This document shows positions 59,201 to 63,922 of a stretch of DNA of 64,000 bases, one piece after another. This DNA comes from Lamellibrachia columna (lineage: Eukaryota > Annelida > Polychaeta > Sabellida > Siboglinidae): the NCBI GenBank assembly GCA_963662155.1, contig OY759261.1, forward strand, positions 5,318,227 to 5,382,226. Reading direction: 5' to 3'. The stretch's first letter is position 1; the number at the start of each line of letters is the position of its first letter. The notes beneath the pieces were generated by a model. That model saw only the letters and a program-made list of their open reading frames with translations, was not told the DNA's origin and ran no database searches. A program made the translations under genes and the position numbers.

Positions 59201-60159
59201 AAAAACAAATTTTAACCAACACCTGAGGTGACGTCACTCGAACATATACTTAAGTCACTACAACAAGCTGACAATGACATTCAAGACACCAAAATAACTC
59301 CATCTATATCATACAAGTAAAACAAAACAACTCTGATTGCGTCTATGATAAACATGTAAGGTTACTGACCAATAATCATATATGCAATGAACATGCAATA
59401 ACGCCTTTTCAGCCACATGCTATGCATGAATGAGGAGGCACCTGCAAACCTAGCCATGTCCACATATTTCACGACGGATGGACCCAAGATATATCTTGAC
59501 CGGTGTTCATAATTATGAATACAAGAACTGAATGGAGACATGGCATAACAATCAGCTGCTCACACAAGCTGGCTGTCATGATTGCGACATACACTTTTTA
59601 ATAATAAAAACTAAACATGGTAAACACTAAGAATAATGCCAACAAATTCTGCATTTGTCTCCGCCTCTGGTGGATTTATCTAAAATAAGCACTCACTCAC
59701 CGAGTCACTCGTTGCTGACTCCACCAAACTCTTACATGTGCTTTAGACTGGGTGAAACCTTGGGTATGACCCCTCCCCCAGCTCAAGTCATGTGTGTTAT
59801 TGTCAAGGCTAGACTAGCCTAGAGTCAACTCATTCTCAGTGACAGTGAATCAACTACCAACTGAATGTCGGATTCAATCTGAGATTGACTTCAGTTAAGT
59901 TGAATATAAATTCTAAGCCACCACTATTACTATTAGCATGCAGAAAGATCGGTATTCAGAAAGATGCATGCAAGTGTACGTAGTAAGAAGTAACACTGTA
60001 ATAACTTACCTGTAGATCAACTGTGACATCCGAGCCATCCAGTAATATAACTTTGCACACAATAAGATGTCTACCGCGTTTATCATACCCGTCAGTCCGA
60101 TCGCTTCTGTAGCCGCGACCTGTTCTACGTCGACTGAAAAAACGCATAAATCGAGACAT
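11420..60159 (-). CDS. EPB41L5: EPB41L5-like FERM-domain protein (nine exons, 3' end missing)
   Basis: Spliced gene joined by hand: 60159-60010, 36910-36806, 31903-31861, 20649-20571, 20003-19906, 16191-16065, 15696-15609, 12764-12676, 11489-11420. All junctions are GT-AG with matching phases, giving 283 codons without a stop. The product begins with a basic leader ([12 protein letters not shown]) followed by a FERM domain from about residue 33: F1 about 33-118, F2 about 119-225, F3 from about 226 and incomplete. Diagnostic stretches are [74 protein letters not shown] and IGLFFWPKIT. These match EPB41L5/EPB41L4B (yurt) better than EPB41L4A or FRMD3/5. In this family the protein sits at lateral membranes, binds Crumbs through the FERM domain and limits apical membrane. 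The remaining F3, the FERM-adjacent region and the tail lie beyond the left edge. Whether it is the single invertebrate ortholog of both vertebrate paralogs is inference. Confidence 0.93.
11531..11670. repeat. two-copy duplication of about 66 bp in intron 8
   Basis: CAAGACACTCATGATGTCAT and the following bases recur from 11597, with a third partial start at 11660. It begins about 40 nt upstream of the exon 9 acceptor. Confidence 0.85.
11965..12222. repeat. 26-bp minisatellite (about 10 copies)
   Basis: Unit with core CCTTTGTTCCGTAGGGTTCT, nearly identical copies; variants TTACG and TTCCG alternate. Intron 8. Confidence 0.97.
12223..12675. other. unique intron 8 sequence
   Basis: No exon, RNA gene or clear mobile element seen. 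It includes loose repeats of GATTCTGTTAAACAG-like text around 12400-12520. Confidence 0.6.
12676..12764 (-). CDS. EPB41L5: EPB41L5-like exon 8 (residues 231-260)
   Basis: 89 nt, phase 0 in and phase 2 out. Acceptor gtgtcatctag, donor gtgagt (12675-12670). Encodes [20 protein letters not shown] and [10 protein letters not shown] (last codon split), the start of the F3 (PH-like) lobe. The usual family segment DG.(E/D)YSLGLTPTG is recognisable with small changes. Confidence 0.94.
12799..13680. repeat. 13-bp minisatellite (about 68 copies) directly upstream of exon 8
   Basis: Unit CACACAGTGACAG with A/G variation and a few 11-bp units. On the sense (minus) strand it reads TGTCACTGTGTGC/T and is almost purine-poor. 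Because 3 x 13 = 39 without stops, cysteine-rich open frames appear on the minus strand; they are artefacts. The array ends 35 nt from the exon 8 acceptor. Confidence 0.97.
13681..13983. repeat. 22-bp minisatellite, left part
   Basis: Unit TGACACTATCTAGTATCCAC with CCATGA or CTATGA joins, about 13 copies. The same array resumes at 14691 after an interruption. Confidence 0.96.
14020..14330. repeat. (TA)n / (ACATAT)n microsatellite
   Basis: Pure TA runs at about 14150-14170 and 14216-14262 within CATA/TATG sequence. It lies at the 3' side of the minus-strand LINE fragment, as simple repeats often do at LINE tails. Confidence 0.9.
14331..14690 (-). mobile_element. non-LTR retrotransposon 3' fragment (reverse transcriptase C-terminus)
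   Basis: A minus-strand frame from 14673 to 14383 reads [35 protein letters not shown] and [12 protein letters not shown]. This is the pattern of the C-terminal region seen after the RT domain in many invertebrate LINEs (L...VAYNN.+R.L..LP...SAS.MF). It is 5'-truncated and followed by an AT-rich tail. It splits the 22-bp minisatellite, so it arrived after the array had formed. The clade was not determined. Confidence 0.6.
14691..15031. repeat. 22-bp minisatellite, right part
   Basis: About 15 more units of the CTATCTAGTATCCACTATGA type, slightly more diverged than the left part. Confidence 0.95.
15032..15368. other. unique intron 7 sequence
   Basis: AT-rich, no coding or RNA feature recognised. 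Confidence 0.6.
15369..15500. repeat. 30-bp minisatellite (4.4 copies)
   Basis: Unit ACGGCTTTGTGTAGCTTTAT followed by ACAGTTTTAT. Intron 7, ending about 110 nt downstream of exon 7 in the sense direction. Confidence 0.95.
15609..15696 (-). CDS. EPB41L5: EPB41L5-like exon 7 (residues 201-230)
   Basis: 88 nt, another size common in the family. Acceptor tgcttacag, donor gtcagt (15608-15603). Encodes [20 protein letters not shown] then YGVDMHTVQ, the F2-F3 junction and the best family-specific motif in the gene. The split codon at the exon 6/7 junction reads Ile (ATA), where relatives usually have Arg. Confidence 0.95.
15699..15866. repeat. 17-bp minisatellite adjoining the exon 7 acceptor
   Basis: About 9 copies of CTCAGTCATACGAACAC with C/A/G variants. 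The first, divergent unit overlaps the polypyrimidine tract and acceptor of exon 7 (CTGTAAGCACAAACACCTCG). Intron 6 is only 368 nt and nearly half of it is this array. Confidence 0.93.
16065..16191 (-). CDS. EPB41L5: EPB41L5-like exon 6 (residues 159-201)
   Basis: 127 nt. Acceptor gattgacag, donor gtcagt (16064-16059). Encodes [20 protein letters not shown], then [20 protein letters not shown] and SC, the F2 middle. The acceptor and its flank are tandemly copied twice more within 50 nt upstream. Confidence 0.94.
16192..16250. repeat. threefold duplication of the exon 6 splice acceptor
   Basis: CAGCTGTCAATCA occurs with its CTG at 16192, 16210 and 16237. On the sense strand each reads TGATTGACAG and then CTG. 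The outermost copy also carries exon-like CTGAACT. Only the innermost keeps the reading frame open. Confidence 0.85.
16323..19480. repeat. second 51-bp array (about 62 copies) in intron 5
   Basis: Unit parts: AGTGTACAGACTAGGGGACT, AGTGGGTAGTTCTAACACTG, GATCATTTACT. It is unrelated in sequence to the 5217-11195 array despite the same period. Several units are deleted internally (near 17845, 18560, 19060, 19160). The stop-free frames of 60-240 codons over it are artefacts. Confidence 0.97.
19490..19905. other. unique intron 5 sequence
   Basis: No gene seen. Contains a G-rich stretch GGGGGGAGGAGGGGTGGTGG at about 19833-19855. Confidence 0.6.
19906..20003 (-). CDS. EPB41L5: EPB41L5-like exon 5 (residues 126-159)
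   Basis: 98 nt, a size common in 4.1-family genes. Acceptor tgttgtag, donor gtgagt (19905-19900). Encodes [20 protein letters not shown] and then [13 protein letters not shown], the first helices of the F2 lobe. A diverged second copy of the acceptor plus about 12 exon-like bases lies 47 nt upstream (near 20051). Confidence 0.94.
20004..20098. repeat. diverged 47-bp tandem duplication spanning the exon 5 acceptor
   Basis: CATATCTACAA...CAAAGGGTTAGTGTTT is followed by CATACCTACAA...TAAAGGGTTAACGTTT. On the sense strand the outer copy gives cttgtag followed by GTATGATCTGTT, compared with the real tgttgtag followed by ATATGAACTGTT. The duplicated block therefore included about 12 nt of exon 5. 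Confidence 0.75.
20230..20312. repeat. 2.5-copy repeat of about 32 bp
   Basis: TTATCTTATGTAATAACCCT, CATTAAGACTTT repeated in intron 4. Confidence 0.85.
20571..20649 (-). CDS. EPB41L5: EPB41L5-like exon 4 (residues 100-126)
   Basis: 79 nt, entering in phase 1 and leaving in phase 2. Acceptor ttgcttttag, donor gtgagt (20570-20565). Encodes [20 protein letters not shown] followed by LHEELTR, the end of F1 and the start of F2. The FYSSEP.NL.EELTR motif is strongly typical of EPB41L5/4B. Confidence 0.95.
20650..21745. other. intron 3, unique stretch with diverged 23-bp-type units
   Basis: No exon recognised. Between 21040 and 21150 are loose copies of CCTAACTGTTACAGACCCAG, the likely progenitor of the 23-bp array at 22143. 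Confidence 0.6.
21746..21847. repeat. 20-bp minisatellite (5 copies)
   Basis: Five perfect copies of ATTGATCACACTGTTCCTCA. Confidence 0.98.
22143..23850. repeat. 23-bp minisatellite (about 74 copies)
   Basis: Unit ACCCAGAACCCTAACTGCTA plus CAT or TAT. Variants GATACAGACC and GCTATATGCC recur in blocks of about four units. Copies become more diverged toward the right end (23600-23850). Each unit has one CCCTAA but there is no telomeric run. Confidence 0.97.
23851..24851. other. intron 3, unique stretch
   Basis: Contains one 38-bp tandem duplication (AAGTATGGGGTACATGCCCT at 24352 and 24390). No gene or mobile element recognised. Confidence 0.6.
24852..25100. repeat. 34-bp minisatellite (about 7 copies)
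   Basis: Unit CACTGTTCACCAGAGACAGT followed by AGATACCTTCCTGT; one copy has a 4-bp insertion near 25016. Confidence 0.96.
25476..25513. repeat. 10-bp microsatellite-like repeat
   Basis: Three and a half copies of ACCAGCATGC. Confidence 0.95.
25658..25934. repeat. 50-bp minisatellite (5.5 copies)
   Basis: Unit TGCATCCACAGACAGTGTTT, GTGTACAGGTGTACACAGTG, CACTAATTAG. Copies are almost perfect except the first. The unit contains near-palindromes (GTGTACAGGTGTACAC, TGCACTAATTAGTGCA). Confidence 0.97.
25935..26716. other. intron 3, unique stretch with a transposon-end fragment
   Basis: No gene seen. Holds a C-run at about 26080-26090 and the transposon-end fragment listed separately. Confidence 0.6.
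26340..26420 (-). mobile_element. pogo/Tigger-like (Tc1/mariner) terminal fragment or MITE
   Basis: On the minus strand it reads, starting after a TA, CAGTGGAACCTCACTATTAC, GATCACC, CTCAGGACTGGGCCAGTGAC, then an inverted GCGAGGTGATCA. CAGTGGAACCTC plus a TA flank is the classic pogo-type terminal motif. No transposase remains. Confidence 0.5.
26717..26784. repeat. 34-bp duplication
   Basis: Two copies of CTTAGTCTTCACAGCTGTCC, ATATTACATACATA. Confidence 0.95.
26835..27935 (-). mobile_element. RTE-like non-LTR retrotransposon, 5'-truncated and frameshifted
   Basis: Minus-strand reading in order: [11 protein letters not shown] (RT motif), a frameshift near [16 protein letters not shown] (the catalytic FADD box, near 27610), then [38 protein letters not shown], a frameshift after TDVI, and [20 protein letters not shown] then a stop. 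It ends with [11 protein letters not shown] and WKQHAEAF. The C-terminal architecture is that of RTE-type elements, and the element ends in a (GATA)n tract at 26835-26856. Only the second half of the RT and the tail remain, with at least two frameshifts and two in-frame stops, so it is dead. Confidence 0.8.
27936..28857. other. intron 3, unique stretch with degenerate short repeats
   Basis: 28214-28390 has four loose copies of GTAGCAGATGTCAGGCTTTA; 28582-28625 repeats AGGGGTGTAATAC. No gene. Confidence 0.6.
28858..29366. repeat. 27-bp minisatellite (about 19 copies)
   Basis: Unit CTACAGCAGTCTCTTGCTAC plus ATGGAAA. The unit is nine codons and stop-free in several frames on both strands; the roughly 200-codon frames over it are artefacts. 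Confidence 0.97.
29511..30074. repeat. 56-bp minisatellite (10 copies)
   Basis: Unit CATGTCCTATATAGTGATAG, TCCCAACTATAACTGTCATA, CTTGTGAAATATAAAA; near-identical copies. Confidence 0.98.
30407..30813. repeat. 68-bp minisatellite (6 copies)
   Basis: Unit CTTGGCCAGACGTGACACAG, TCCATGGGGTTCTCTGACAA, TGGGGTAAGTCTTAGCTCAA, GGGGGGAA. Confidence 0.97.
30814..31860. other. intron 3, unique stretch ending at the exon 3 donor
   Basis: Contains an AATTCC/GGAATT-rich palindromic segment at 31372-31486, similar in style to the flanks of the 51-bp array. No gene. Confidence 0.6.
31861..31903 (-). CDS. EPB41L5: EPB41L5-like exon 3 (residues 86-99 plus one base)
   Basis: A 43-nt exon. Acceptor gttgcag precedes CAC, and the donor gtaagt follows at 31860-31855. 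It encodes [14 protein letters not shown] and then the first base of an Ile codon. The first 25 nt, together with the acceptor, are the exon-derived part of the repeat unit that is reiterated upstream for 4.7 kb. Only this copy continues into RKQVA and a proper donor, so it is the functional exon. The residue after KQV is Ala, where vertebrate relatives have Lys or Met-Lys. Confidence 0.93.
31879..36555 (-). repeat. 106/107-bp array reiterating the exon 3 splice acceptor (about 44 copies)
   Basis: On the sense (minus) strand each unit reads, in order, GAGTGGTCCTAATGATAGCC, an AT-rich stretch, TTACTAGTTCTTACTACTGT, TGCAG, then CACTGGCTGGACCCAACCAA and GACCA. The last 25 nt are the first 25 coding nt of exon 3. 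The innermost copy is the real exon, the others fill intron 2. Copies near exon 3 (to about 32500) carry GTAGGAAC. Most further copies carry GTAAGAAC and form 213-bp dimers (AACATT with TTAATAG, GACATT with TTATATAG). Units around 35270-35900 look identical. Confidence 0.97.
36806..36910 (-). CDS. EPB41L5: EPB41L5-like exon 2 (residues 51-85)
   Basis: Acceptor tttgtttcag at the 36911 side and donor gtacgt (36805-36800), phase 0 at both ends, 105 nt. Encodes the F1-lobe segment [20 protein letters not shown] and [10 protein letters not shown], the most recognisable FERM F1 stretch. It lies just outside the right end of the 106/107-bp array that fills the next intron. Confidence 0.95.
36911..37119. 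other. intron 1 start, unique
   Basis: No feature recognised next to exon 2 beyond its acceptor. Confidence 0.5.
37120..37640. repeat. imperfect minisatellite of about 34 bp
   Basis: CACATGGTCACAATGGACAC alternating with ATGGTCATAACATACAC, with many short indels. Roughly 15 copies. Confidence 0.9.
37641..39028. other. intron 1, unique stretch
   Basis: An (AC)n run at about 38369-38385. No exon or mobile element recognised. Confidence 0.6.
39029..39260. repeat. 25-bp minisatellite (9 copies) with CCAAT motifs
   Basis: Perfect copies of CTGATAACAGCAGTGGCCAA plus TCAGT. Each holds GGCCAATCAG, an excellent match to the NF-Y consensus, plus a GATAA motif. Confidence 0.98.
39261..40279. other. 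intron 1, unique stretch
   Basis: No coding or RNA feature recognised. Confidence 0.55.
40280..41705. repeat. 49-bp minisatellite (about 29 copies)
   Basis: Unit GTCAATGCTAGTCATACTGC, TTCGGTTGATGCCATCTAGA, GTCAGAACA. Variants TAGCC/TAGTC, TTCAG/TTCGG and CACC/CATC are shuffled among copies. Confidence 0.97.
41706..42709. other. intron 1, unique stretch
   Basis: Nothing recognised; C-runs near 42545 and 42640. Confidence 0.55.
42710..42803 (-). mobile_element. LINE/SINE 3' tail with (TTA)n end
   Basis: On the minus strand the segment reads GAACGGGGCAGTAGCCCCGG, ends with CAAAATAAAGTTTTATTATT and then further ATT repeats, like the 3' end of a retroposon (AATAAA signal and trinucleotide tail). 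It sits between one leftover unit (GCTAGGGCTCCTA at about 42698) and the main CTAG-rich array. Confidence 0.55.
42804..43873. repeat. 22-bp CTAG-rich minisatellite (about 48 copies)
   Basis: Unit CTAGCCTAGGGTTCTAGGGC plus TC. It contains CCTAGG-type palindromes and three CTAG per unit, so the strand can fold on itself. Some units are shortened by 1-2 bp. Confidence 0.97.
43874..45332. other. intron 1, unique stretch
   Basis: AT-rich, no exon recognised on either strand. Confidence 0.55.
45333..46829. repeat. 32-bp minisatellite (about 47 copies)
   Basis: Unit ATATGGACACACACCATGTT, AGAGCGTCCTGT with GCG/GCA and CAT/CGT variants in blocks; two longer units at the right end insert ACTCACTT. 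Confidence 0.97.
46830..48239. other. intron 1, unique stretch
   Basis: 46840-46990 is low-complexity AATGAATAAAACAAAA text. Otherwise nothing recognised. Confidence 0.55.
48240..48664. repeat. 34-bp minisatellite (about 12 copies)
   Basis: Unit AAGCTGATTTGTACAGGTGT, ATCATCAGAACTAC; two copies insert GATTT. Confidence 0.96.
48701..49154. repeat. 45-bp minisatellite (10 copies)
   Basis: Unit CATCACCACAGGAAAGGTTC, ATACCACAGGACATGCCAAT, TACCA. Fifteen codons without stops in four frames create open frames of 150-236 codons; they are artefacts. Confidence 0.97.
49155..49638. other. intron 1, unique stretch
   Basis: No feature recognised. Confidence 0.55.
49639..50212. repeat. 25-bp minisatellite (23 copies)
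   Basis: Unit CCAGTGAGAGAACACACTGA plus TCCAA; variants ACAATGA and GAGGACAC. Three minus-strand frames are open because 75 bp is stop-free. Confidence 0.97.
50287..50350. repeat. GCATGCACAC microsatellite
   Basis: Alternating purine-pyrimidine GCATGCACACACGCATGCAT text, potentially Z-forming. Confidence 0.9.
50433..50817. repeat. 77-bp minisatellite (5 copies)
   Basis: Unit begins ACAGTTACTGTAGTACTCTT and ends CACATTATAGATCAGG; almost identical copies at 50433, 50510, 50587, 50664 and 50741. Confidence 0.97.
51058..51131. repeat. 24-bp minisatellite (3 copies)
   Basis: Three copies of GTATGTTGTTGAATACAAAG plus ATTG. Confidence 0.97.
51296..51840. repeat. old tandem duplication of about 300 bp
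   Basis: 51296-51546 and 51596-51840 share, in the same order, TTTTCAACAAAG, CATTTAAAA, TTTAGCTA, TGTAAnnCAAGTAAC, TTATnAATTATnCAATTCCAA, GATACCTTG and TGCAGCCATTTTT. Diverged by point changes and indels. TGTAATGCAAGTAACAG recurs near 52075. It may be a dispersed element. Confidence 0.7.
52213..52371. repeat. 27-bp minisatellite (6 copies, alternating dimers)
   Basis: Unit CCATTGCAGGTTAATGTGCT, GAGAGTT; successive copies alternate GGTTAAT and GGTGAAT, giving a 54-bp dimer. Confidence 0.96.
52372..54729. other. intron 1, mostly unique
   Basis: Contains a small repeat at 53447-53553 (GCATGTCTTTAGGGAAACAC). No exon or RNA gene recognised. Confidence 0.55.
54730..56028. repeat. 47-bp minisatellite (about 27 copies)
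   Basis: Unit TAACTGTCTGAACTAACCAT, GTGTGTTGGGCAGCTAAGGA, CTAGCAA or CTAGCTA. Copies are very uniform inside. The outer copies at both ends share GTGTGCTGGCCAGCTTTGG, so the edges preserve an older variant. Confidence 0.97.
56029..57310. other. intron 1, unique stretch
   Basis: No feature recognised. Confidence 0.55.
57311..57474. repeat. 55-bp repeat (3 copies)
   Basis: CTTACTTCCATCTCCCTTCA, CTCATTCTCTAGGCAAGTCA starting at 57311, 57366 and 57421. A 9-bp GTGTAGCAG repeat lies at about 57573-57600. Confidence 0.95.
57989..58105. repeat. two-copy repeat of about 55 bp
   Basis: TGTTGACAGATCTATACCTT, GTATACAT repeated, with a third partial start TGTTGACAGATGTTG. Confidence 0.9.
58110..58566 (-). 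mobile_element. CR1-like LINE 3' fragment
   Basis: Minus-strand reading [60 protein letters not shown] then a stop. This is the standard post-RT C-terminus of CR1/L2-like LINEs (MLYKI..G, SFFPR....WN.LP, APS...F...L). A 3' UTR follows and ends in a GAAGAAGAAATG tail at about 58105-58120. It is strongly 5'-truncated. Intron 1. Confidence 0.75.
58790..58970 (+). mobile_element. LINE C-terminal fragment (plus strand)
   Basis: Reads [52 protein letters not shown] then a stop. It has the TRGH..K...R...R...F..R...WN.LP...APS...F...+ pattern of LINE C-termini. A second, different family from the 58110 fragment, on the opposite strand. Confidence 0.5.
58971..60009. other. intron 1 beginning (next to exon 1), unique
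   Basis: A two-copy 17-bp repeat (CAGACCATGTGTACAAT) at 59037-59070. No other feature. Confidence 0.55.
60010..60159 (-). CDS. EPB41L5: EPB41L5-like exon 1 (start codon, residues 1-50)
   Basis: Starts at ATG 60159-60157 in the context gaaaATGT and ends at CAG followed by donor gtaagt (60009-60004), phase 0. It encodes a short Arg-rich leader and then the first FERM strand ([18 protein letters not shown]). The leader resembles the basic N-terminus of vertebrate EPB41L5/4B but is shorter than that of 4B. A second in-frame ATG lies at codon 5; the first was chosen because the family starts its basic leader with Met just ahead of a Phe/Arg cluster. Confidence 0.92.
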
Positions 60160-60560
60160 TTTCTCGGCGTTCGATCGAGCTAATCACGTCACATAGCAGC
60201 TGGTAATCCGATGGATGTGGTTTGTCGAGTCATCTGCCTGCTACGTGCGAAGGCGGTGCCACGAAATTGCAAAATTCGTTAAAAACATTTGTAAAATCAA
60301 CCACAGTCCCCACTTCTAACAAGTTTTCAGGAGATGCACCGGAAATTGGTGTAGCCTCGATTTCGTTTTTGATTTGATAATGGCTGCGCCCATGAAGCAC
60401 TGACATTCATGAACAGAAAAGTCACTACTTATCCTCTCGGAACATTTCACAATTCCACCACACATAAATCGTGTACTGCTTACGATAAAATACATCAGGT
60501 ATGTATCTTGGATGTGGACGTTGATTAAGAAATATGGACGGTGCATTTCTAAAATGTTGT
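60160..60560. promoter_or_regulatory. candidate promoter / 5' UTR region of the EPB41L5-like gene
   Basis: This stretch upstream of the ATG is visibly richer in CpG than the AT-rich introns. It contains a CRE/ATF-like TCACGTCAC at 60184-60192 and a TCGATCGA palindrome at 60171-60178. The transcription start is not determinable from sequence. Because a divergent gene starts at 61961 with an upstream non-coding exon, the region could serve both genes; that is inference. Confidence 0.35.
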
Positions 60561-60869
60561 TCCCCTATCATCGCCCGTACGTCACCTGTCTTTCAAAAAA
60601 AGATAGTTGCACTGGCGATAATCCGTTGTATTTTTAATGTCCCATTTCTTTAAGATTATTTCCGCGTTTTATGGAATACGTTCAGGCACTTGTCTAGGAG
60701 TCGGACACATCTAATTTTCGTCATTATACAGATACGGTACGTACAACAACCATGCACAGTTAGTTGCACTGGCACTGGCGATAATCCGCAGTGCCAGTGA
60801 GACTGCAGACACAGTCACATATACAGTACTTACTGTCTTACACTTAAGGTTTAATTGAATTTGACAAGC

Positions 60870-61510
60870 TGGTCTTGTTATGTCCATTCTTCAAAATTAT
60901 CCAGTCTTGTCTTAAAGGCATTGGTTGTTGTGGCTGTCACAACATGGCGCGGTAACTCATTCCAGTGGTTCACTACCCTTTGCTTTCGCTGAAGAATTTC
61001 TGTCTAACCGTCTGTAGTCTTGATCACATCGTGTAAAGTTTCATCGAGTTCCCCGGTTCATTTTCAAAGCTTAGGCAATTTCGTTTACCCTACTTTGTCT
61101 CAATCTACTCAGCTGAAAATTAGTACAAACACTGTTTGGAAGGTACCTGCGATGGACTAGTGTCCCGTCCAGGAGAGTCAGTATGACTGCATTCTAAGTT
61201 GCTTCGCACTACAGAAACCAGGTTTAAGCACTGGCCATATAAGCCTTCATGGCTTCCTAAGGCGTAATGCCTGGGGGATGACTGACTTTTCCTATGAGGA
61301 GTTTGTAACATTCGATCAGGTCTCTTGTCAGACGCCTCTGTCTAAGGAATACAGGTTCCATCTGCGTAGTCGCTCTTCATATGGCAGGTGCTTACTACTA
61401 GGTACCAGCTTTGTGGCTCACCTCTGTATCGTTTCCAGGTGCTCGATATCCTTAACAAGGTAGGGACTCCAGACTTGTATGCAATACTCCAGGTGTGGCC
61501 AGATAGGTTT
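60870..61510 (-). mobile_element. CR1-like LINE 3' fragment between the two genes
   Basis: Minus-strand reading from about 61500: LEYCIQVWSPYLVKDIEHLE, TIQR, a stop, ATKLVPSSKHLPYEERLRRW, NLYSLD. Further on a degraded segment has the WNELPRHVVTA-type text. This is a well-known LINE RT C-terminal pattern (LEY..QVWSPY...DI..LE..QRRATK). It has stops and frameshifts and is dead. It lies upstream of the TMEM177-like start codon, in the intergenic region or in that gene's 5' intron. Confidence 0.75.
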
Positions 61511-61955
61511 ATTACAACGTCAACAGCAGTTTCCGTAATGCTGTAATCAACTTTAAATTATTAAATTTATTTTGTGGAGCACCAGATTTGTTGATGGATT
61601 ACTGAATTTAATACCTAGGTAATATGTCTGGTTTACCAAAGTTAAAATCAAGCCTTGATAAATGTACTAAAAACCTAATTACATACTATCTATTACTTTA
61701 TGATCAGTTACTTTTACATAACTAAATGCCGATTGCTGCCCATGTCTGCTTTACACATAACCTTCAATATATATTGCAGTGAATGAATACAGTTAACAAG
61801 TTATTTATACTTTTACTTTTTCATCTGATTTTATAATTTTTTTATTTAAAACAGTTGTAATGTTTTCACTAATATATATGTTATGCTTGACTGGTTCACT
61901 TTGTAGAACAAACCCTCTGGCATAACAGTTTGATTGTGTTATTTTACACTTTCAG
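61511..61955. other. AT-rich stretch before the TMEM177-like coding exon
   Basis: Presumed 5' intron of the plus-strand gene, since a good acceptor ends it at 61955. The upstream non-coding exon was not located. Confidence 0.5.
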
Positions 61956-62152
61956 CTGCCATGGCCCATATACTTGACCGACTTGGTCAGAGAAACTTCC
62001 AGATGTTGGTCGGGGCAGGGATAGGCTTCCTGTTCGGAGCCTCTCTGGTTCCCCAAACCCTGCTCCTGGGGAAGTATCACCAGGTGTTGGCCAGCTACAG
62101 GGACGGGGATGAGGAGCCCGTGTCAGCCGACATGCTCAAACTTAAGGACAAG
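61956..62152 (+). CDS. TMEM177: TMEM177-like protein, first coding exon
   Basis: Acceptor tttacactttcag ends at 61955, so an untranslated exon must lie upstream. The ATG at 61961 has a good context (gccATGG) and 64 codons follow to AAG with donor gtctgg at 62153, phase 0. Residues 14-34 (FQMLVGAGIGFLFGASLVP) form one hydrophobic membrane segment near the N-terminus. A polar stretch and SADMLKLKDK follow. The pattern R..F..LVG...G..FG...P, then a polar loop and an amphipathic helix, fits the N-terminus of TMEM177. In mammals that protein sits in the mitochondrial inner membrane and works with COX20 in COX2 biogenesis. Identity is moderate and rests on a remembered family pattern. Confidence 0.6.
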
Positions 62153-62565
62153 GTCTGGTTGTTGCCAGCATCAATCAATTAATTAATCAATTTCCCTTAA
62201 GTTACGGATGATCTGAAACCATTCATGTTCATCTCAACACTAAATAGTTTTTATTGGGAGGATGATTTTGTTTAGCATCAATGTATTTTGTTTAGCATCA
62301 ATGTATTTTCTGCAAACAAATGCTATTTATTTTCTATCACAGTTCATAAAGACGCTGACATTAAGAGGCAGCTGAATGTGAGCAGTATAGACAATGTGAG
62401 CAGTATAGACAATGCAATATAAAACACTTCTATTACGCTAAAATCCTCGGGAGATCCAAGCTCGGCAGCACAAAAGGAGTTAAACCGTTCCTAATCGATA
62501 AGCAGCTTGGGAGCTATGGCTTGGGCGACATTTGCATCAACACTGATGTCTTAACACATCATTAA

Positions 62566-62840
62566 TATGATGGTGGTAACATGAACAACGAGGACAATAT
62601 GATGGTGATAACATGAACAACGAGGACAATATGATGGTGGTAACATGAACAATGAGGACAATATGATGGTGGTAAGTTGGTAACATGAACAATGAGGACA
62701 ATATGATGGTGGTAAGTTGGTAACATGAACAATGAGGACAATATGATGGTGGTAACATGAACAATGAGGACAATATGATGGTGGTAACATGAACAATGAG
62801 GACAATATGATGGTGGTAACATGAACAATGAGGACAATAT
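62566..62840. repeat. 32-bp minisatellite (8 copies) in the TMEM177-like intron
   Basis: Unit AATATGATGGTGGTAACATG, AACAATGAGGAC; two copies carry an extra TAAGTTGGT. Minus-strand open frames over it are artefacts. Confidence 0.96.
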
Positions 62841-63922
62841 TTACAGATAATTCAAACTTTCATGTAGAGATTAAATGACAGGTTTCGTGCATCAATGTTT
62901 TTAGATCACCCTTACAACAATTTTAATTGATAACATACAAAACCATCACTTAGCGATGTCATGCATGCTTCATAGTTCTGTATTGGTTCATTGATTTAAC
63001 TTGTTTTCCAAGACAAATAAAAACAATATTGAAATCTATGTTTCAAATGATGCTTAGACCAAAAACGTATAAAATAGTCGTCTGGTTTGACATACCTCAA
63101 ATATAGTTCTGTTTTCTAATTGATACTCTCACTTCATGCAGAATATGACAATTTATTGGATTTTTGTGATAAACTGCATCCTCCACTGATTTAGTCTATC
63201 TCGAATCTGGTTCTGATATGTAGTGTGTGAATAGTTTAAGTAATATCAGCAGTTAGTTTAATTAAAAAGTGCATATCTTTGTTCAAATCATAGAAAGAAT
63301 TCACTTTAGTCATTCAATCTGGTAAAGCTCAAATTGGTAAGACTCAAAATAGTGGATATACAAAACAGGGGTCAAGGCTTATCATGGGGCGTGAGTTCCA
63401 TCATATGAAAGTTATGAAACTTCACCAAGGGCGAAATTCCTGAGTTTTCAGCATTTCCATTTTCAATTCAATCAATTCTGCATCATGCAGAATTATATAA
63501 TTTAATAGTTTGTAGGATGATTTTGCAAAAAACTACATACAGAAGTTACACAAATGAGCTAGCATGTAGTAGTGGCTACTAGATAGGTTTGAATTTTTGC
63601 AAAATGAATTTGAACTGAGATGAGCAAAAAACCTAATTTTATTTTTTTGCTCGTCTAATTTCACGAAAAATCTAACCCATCTAGTACCGACTGTATCATA
63701 TTAACTTAAAAAAGTGTTCTATTTACTATTACTAATGGCACTGTAGCAAGTTGCCCCATGATCAAACAATCCAAGTAAATTATTTTAATGATTTTAGCAA
63801 GTGCCCACTCCGTTTAAACTGACTGCATATATTACATAAACTGTTCACACGTGCTACAGATTTGAACAACAAACATGATAAGCTGTATGCAGCATTTTAT
63901 ACAAAAGTTTGTCGTTTTTCAG
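62841..63922. other. TMEM177-like intron, unique stretch
   Basis: AT-rich; nothing recognised. Short duplications lie just before the array (62265-62310 TTTTGTTTAGCATCAATGTA; 62375-62412 GTGAGCAGTATAGACAAT). Confidence 0.55.
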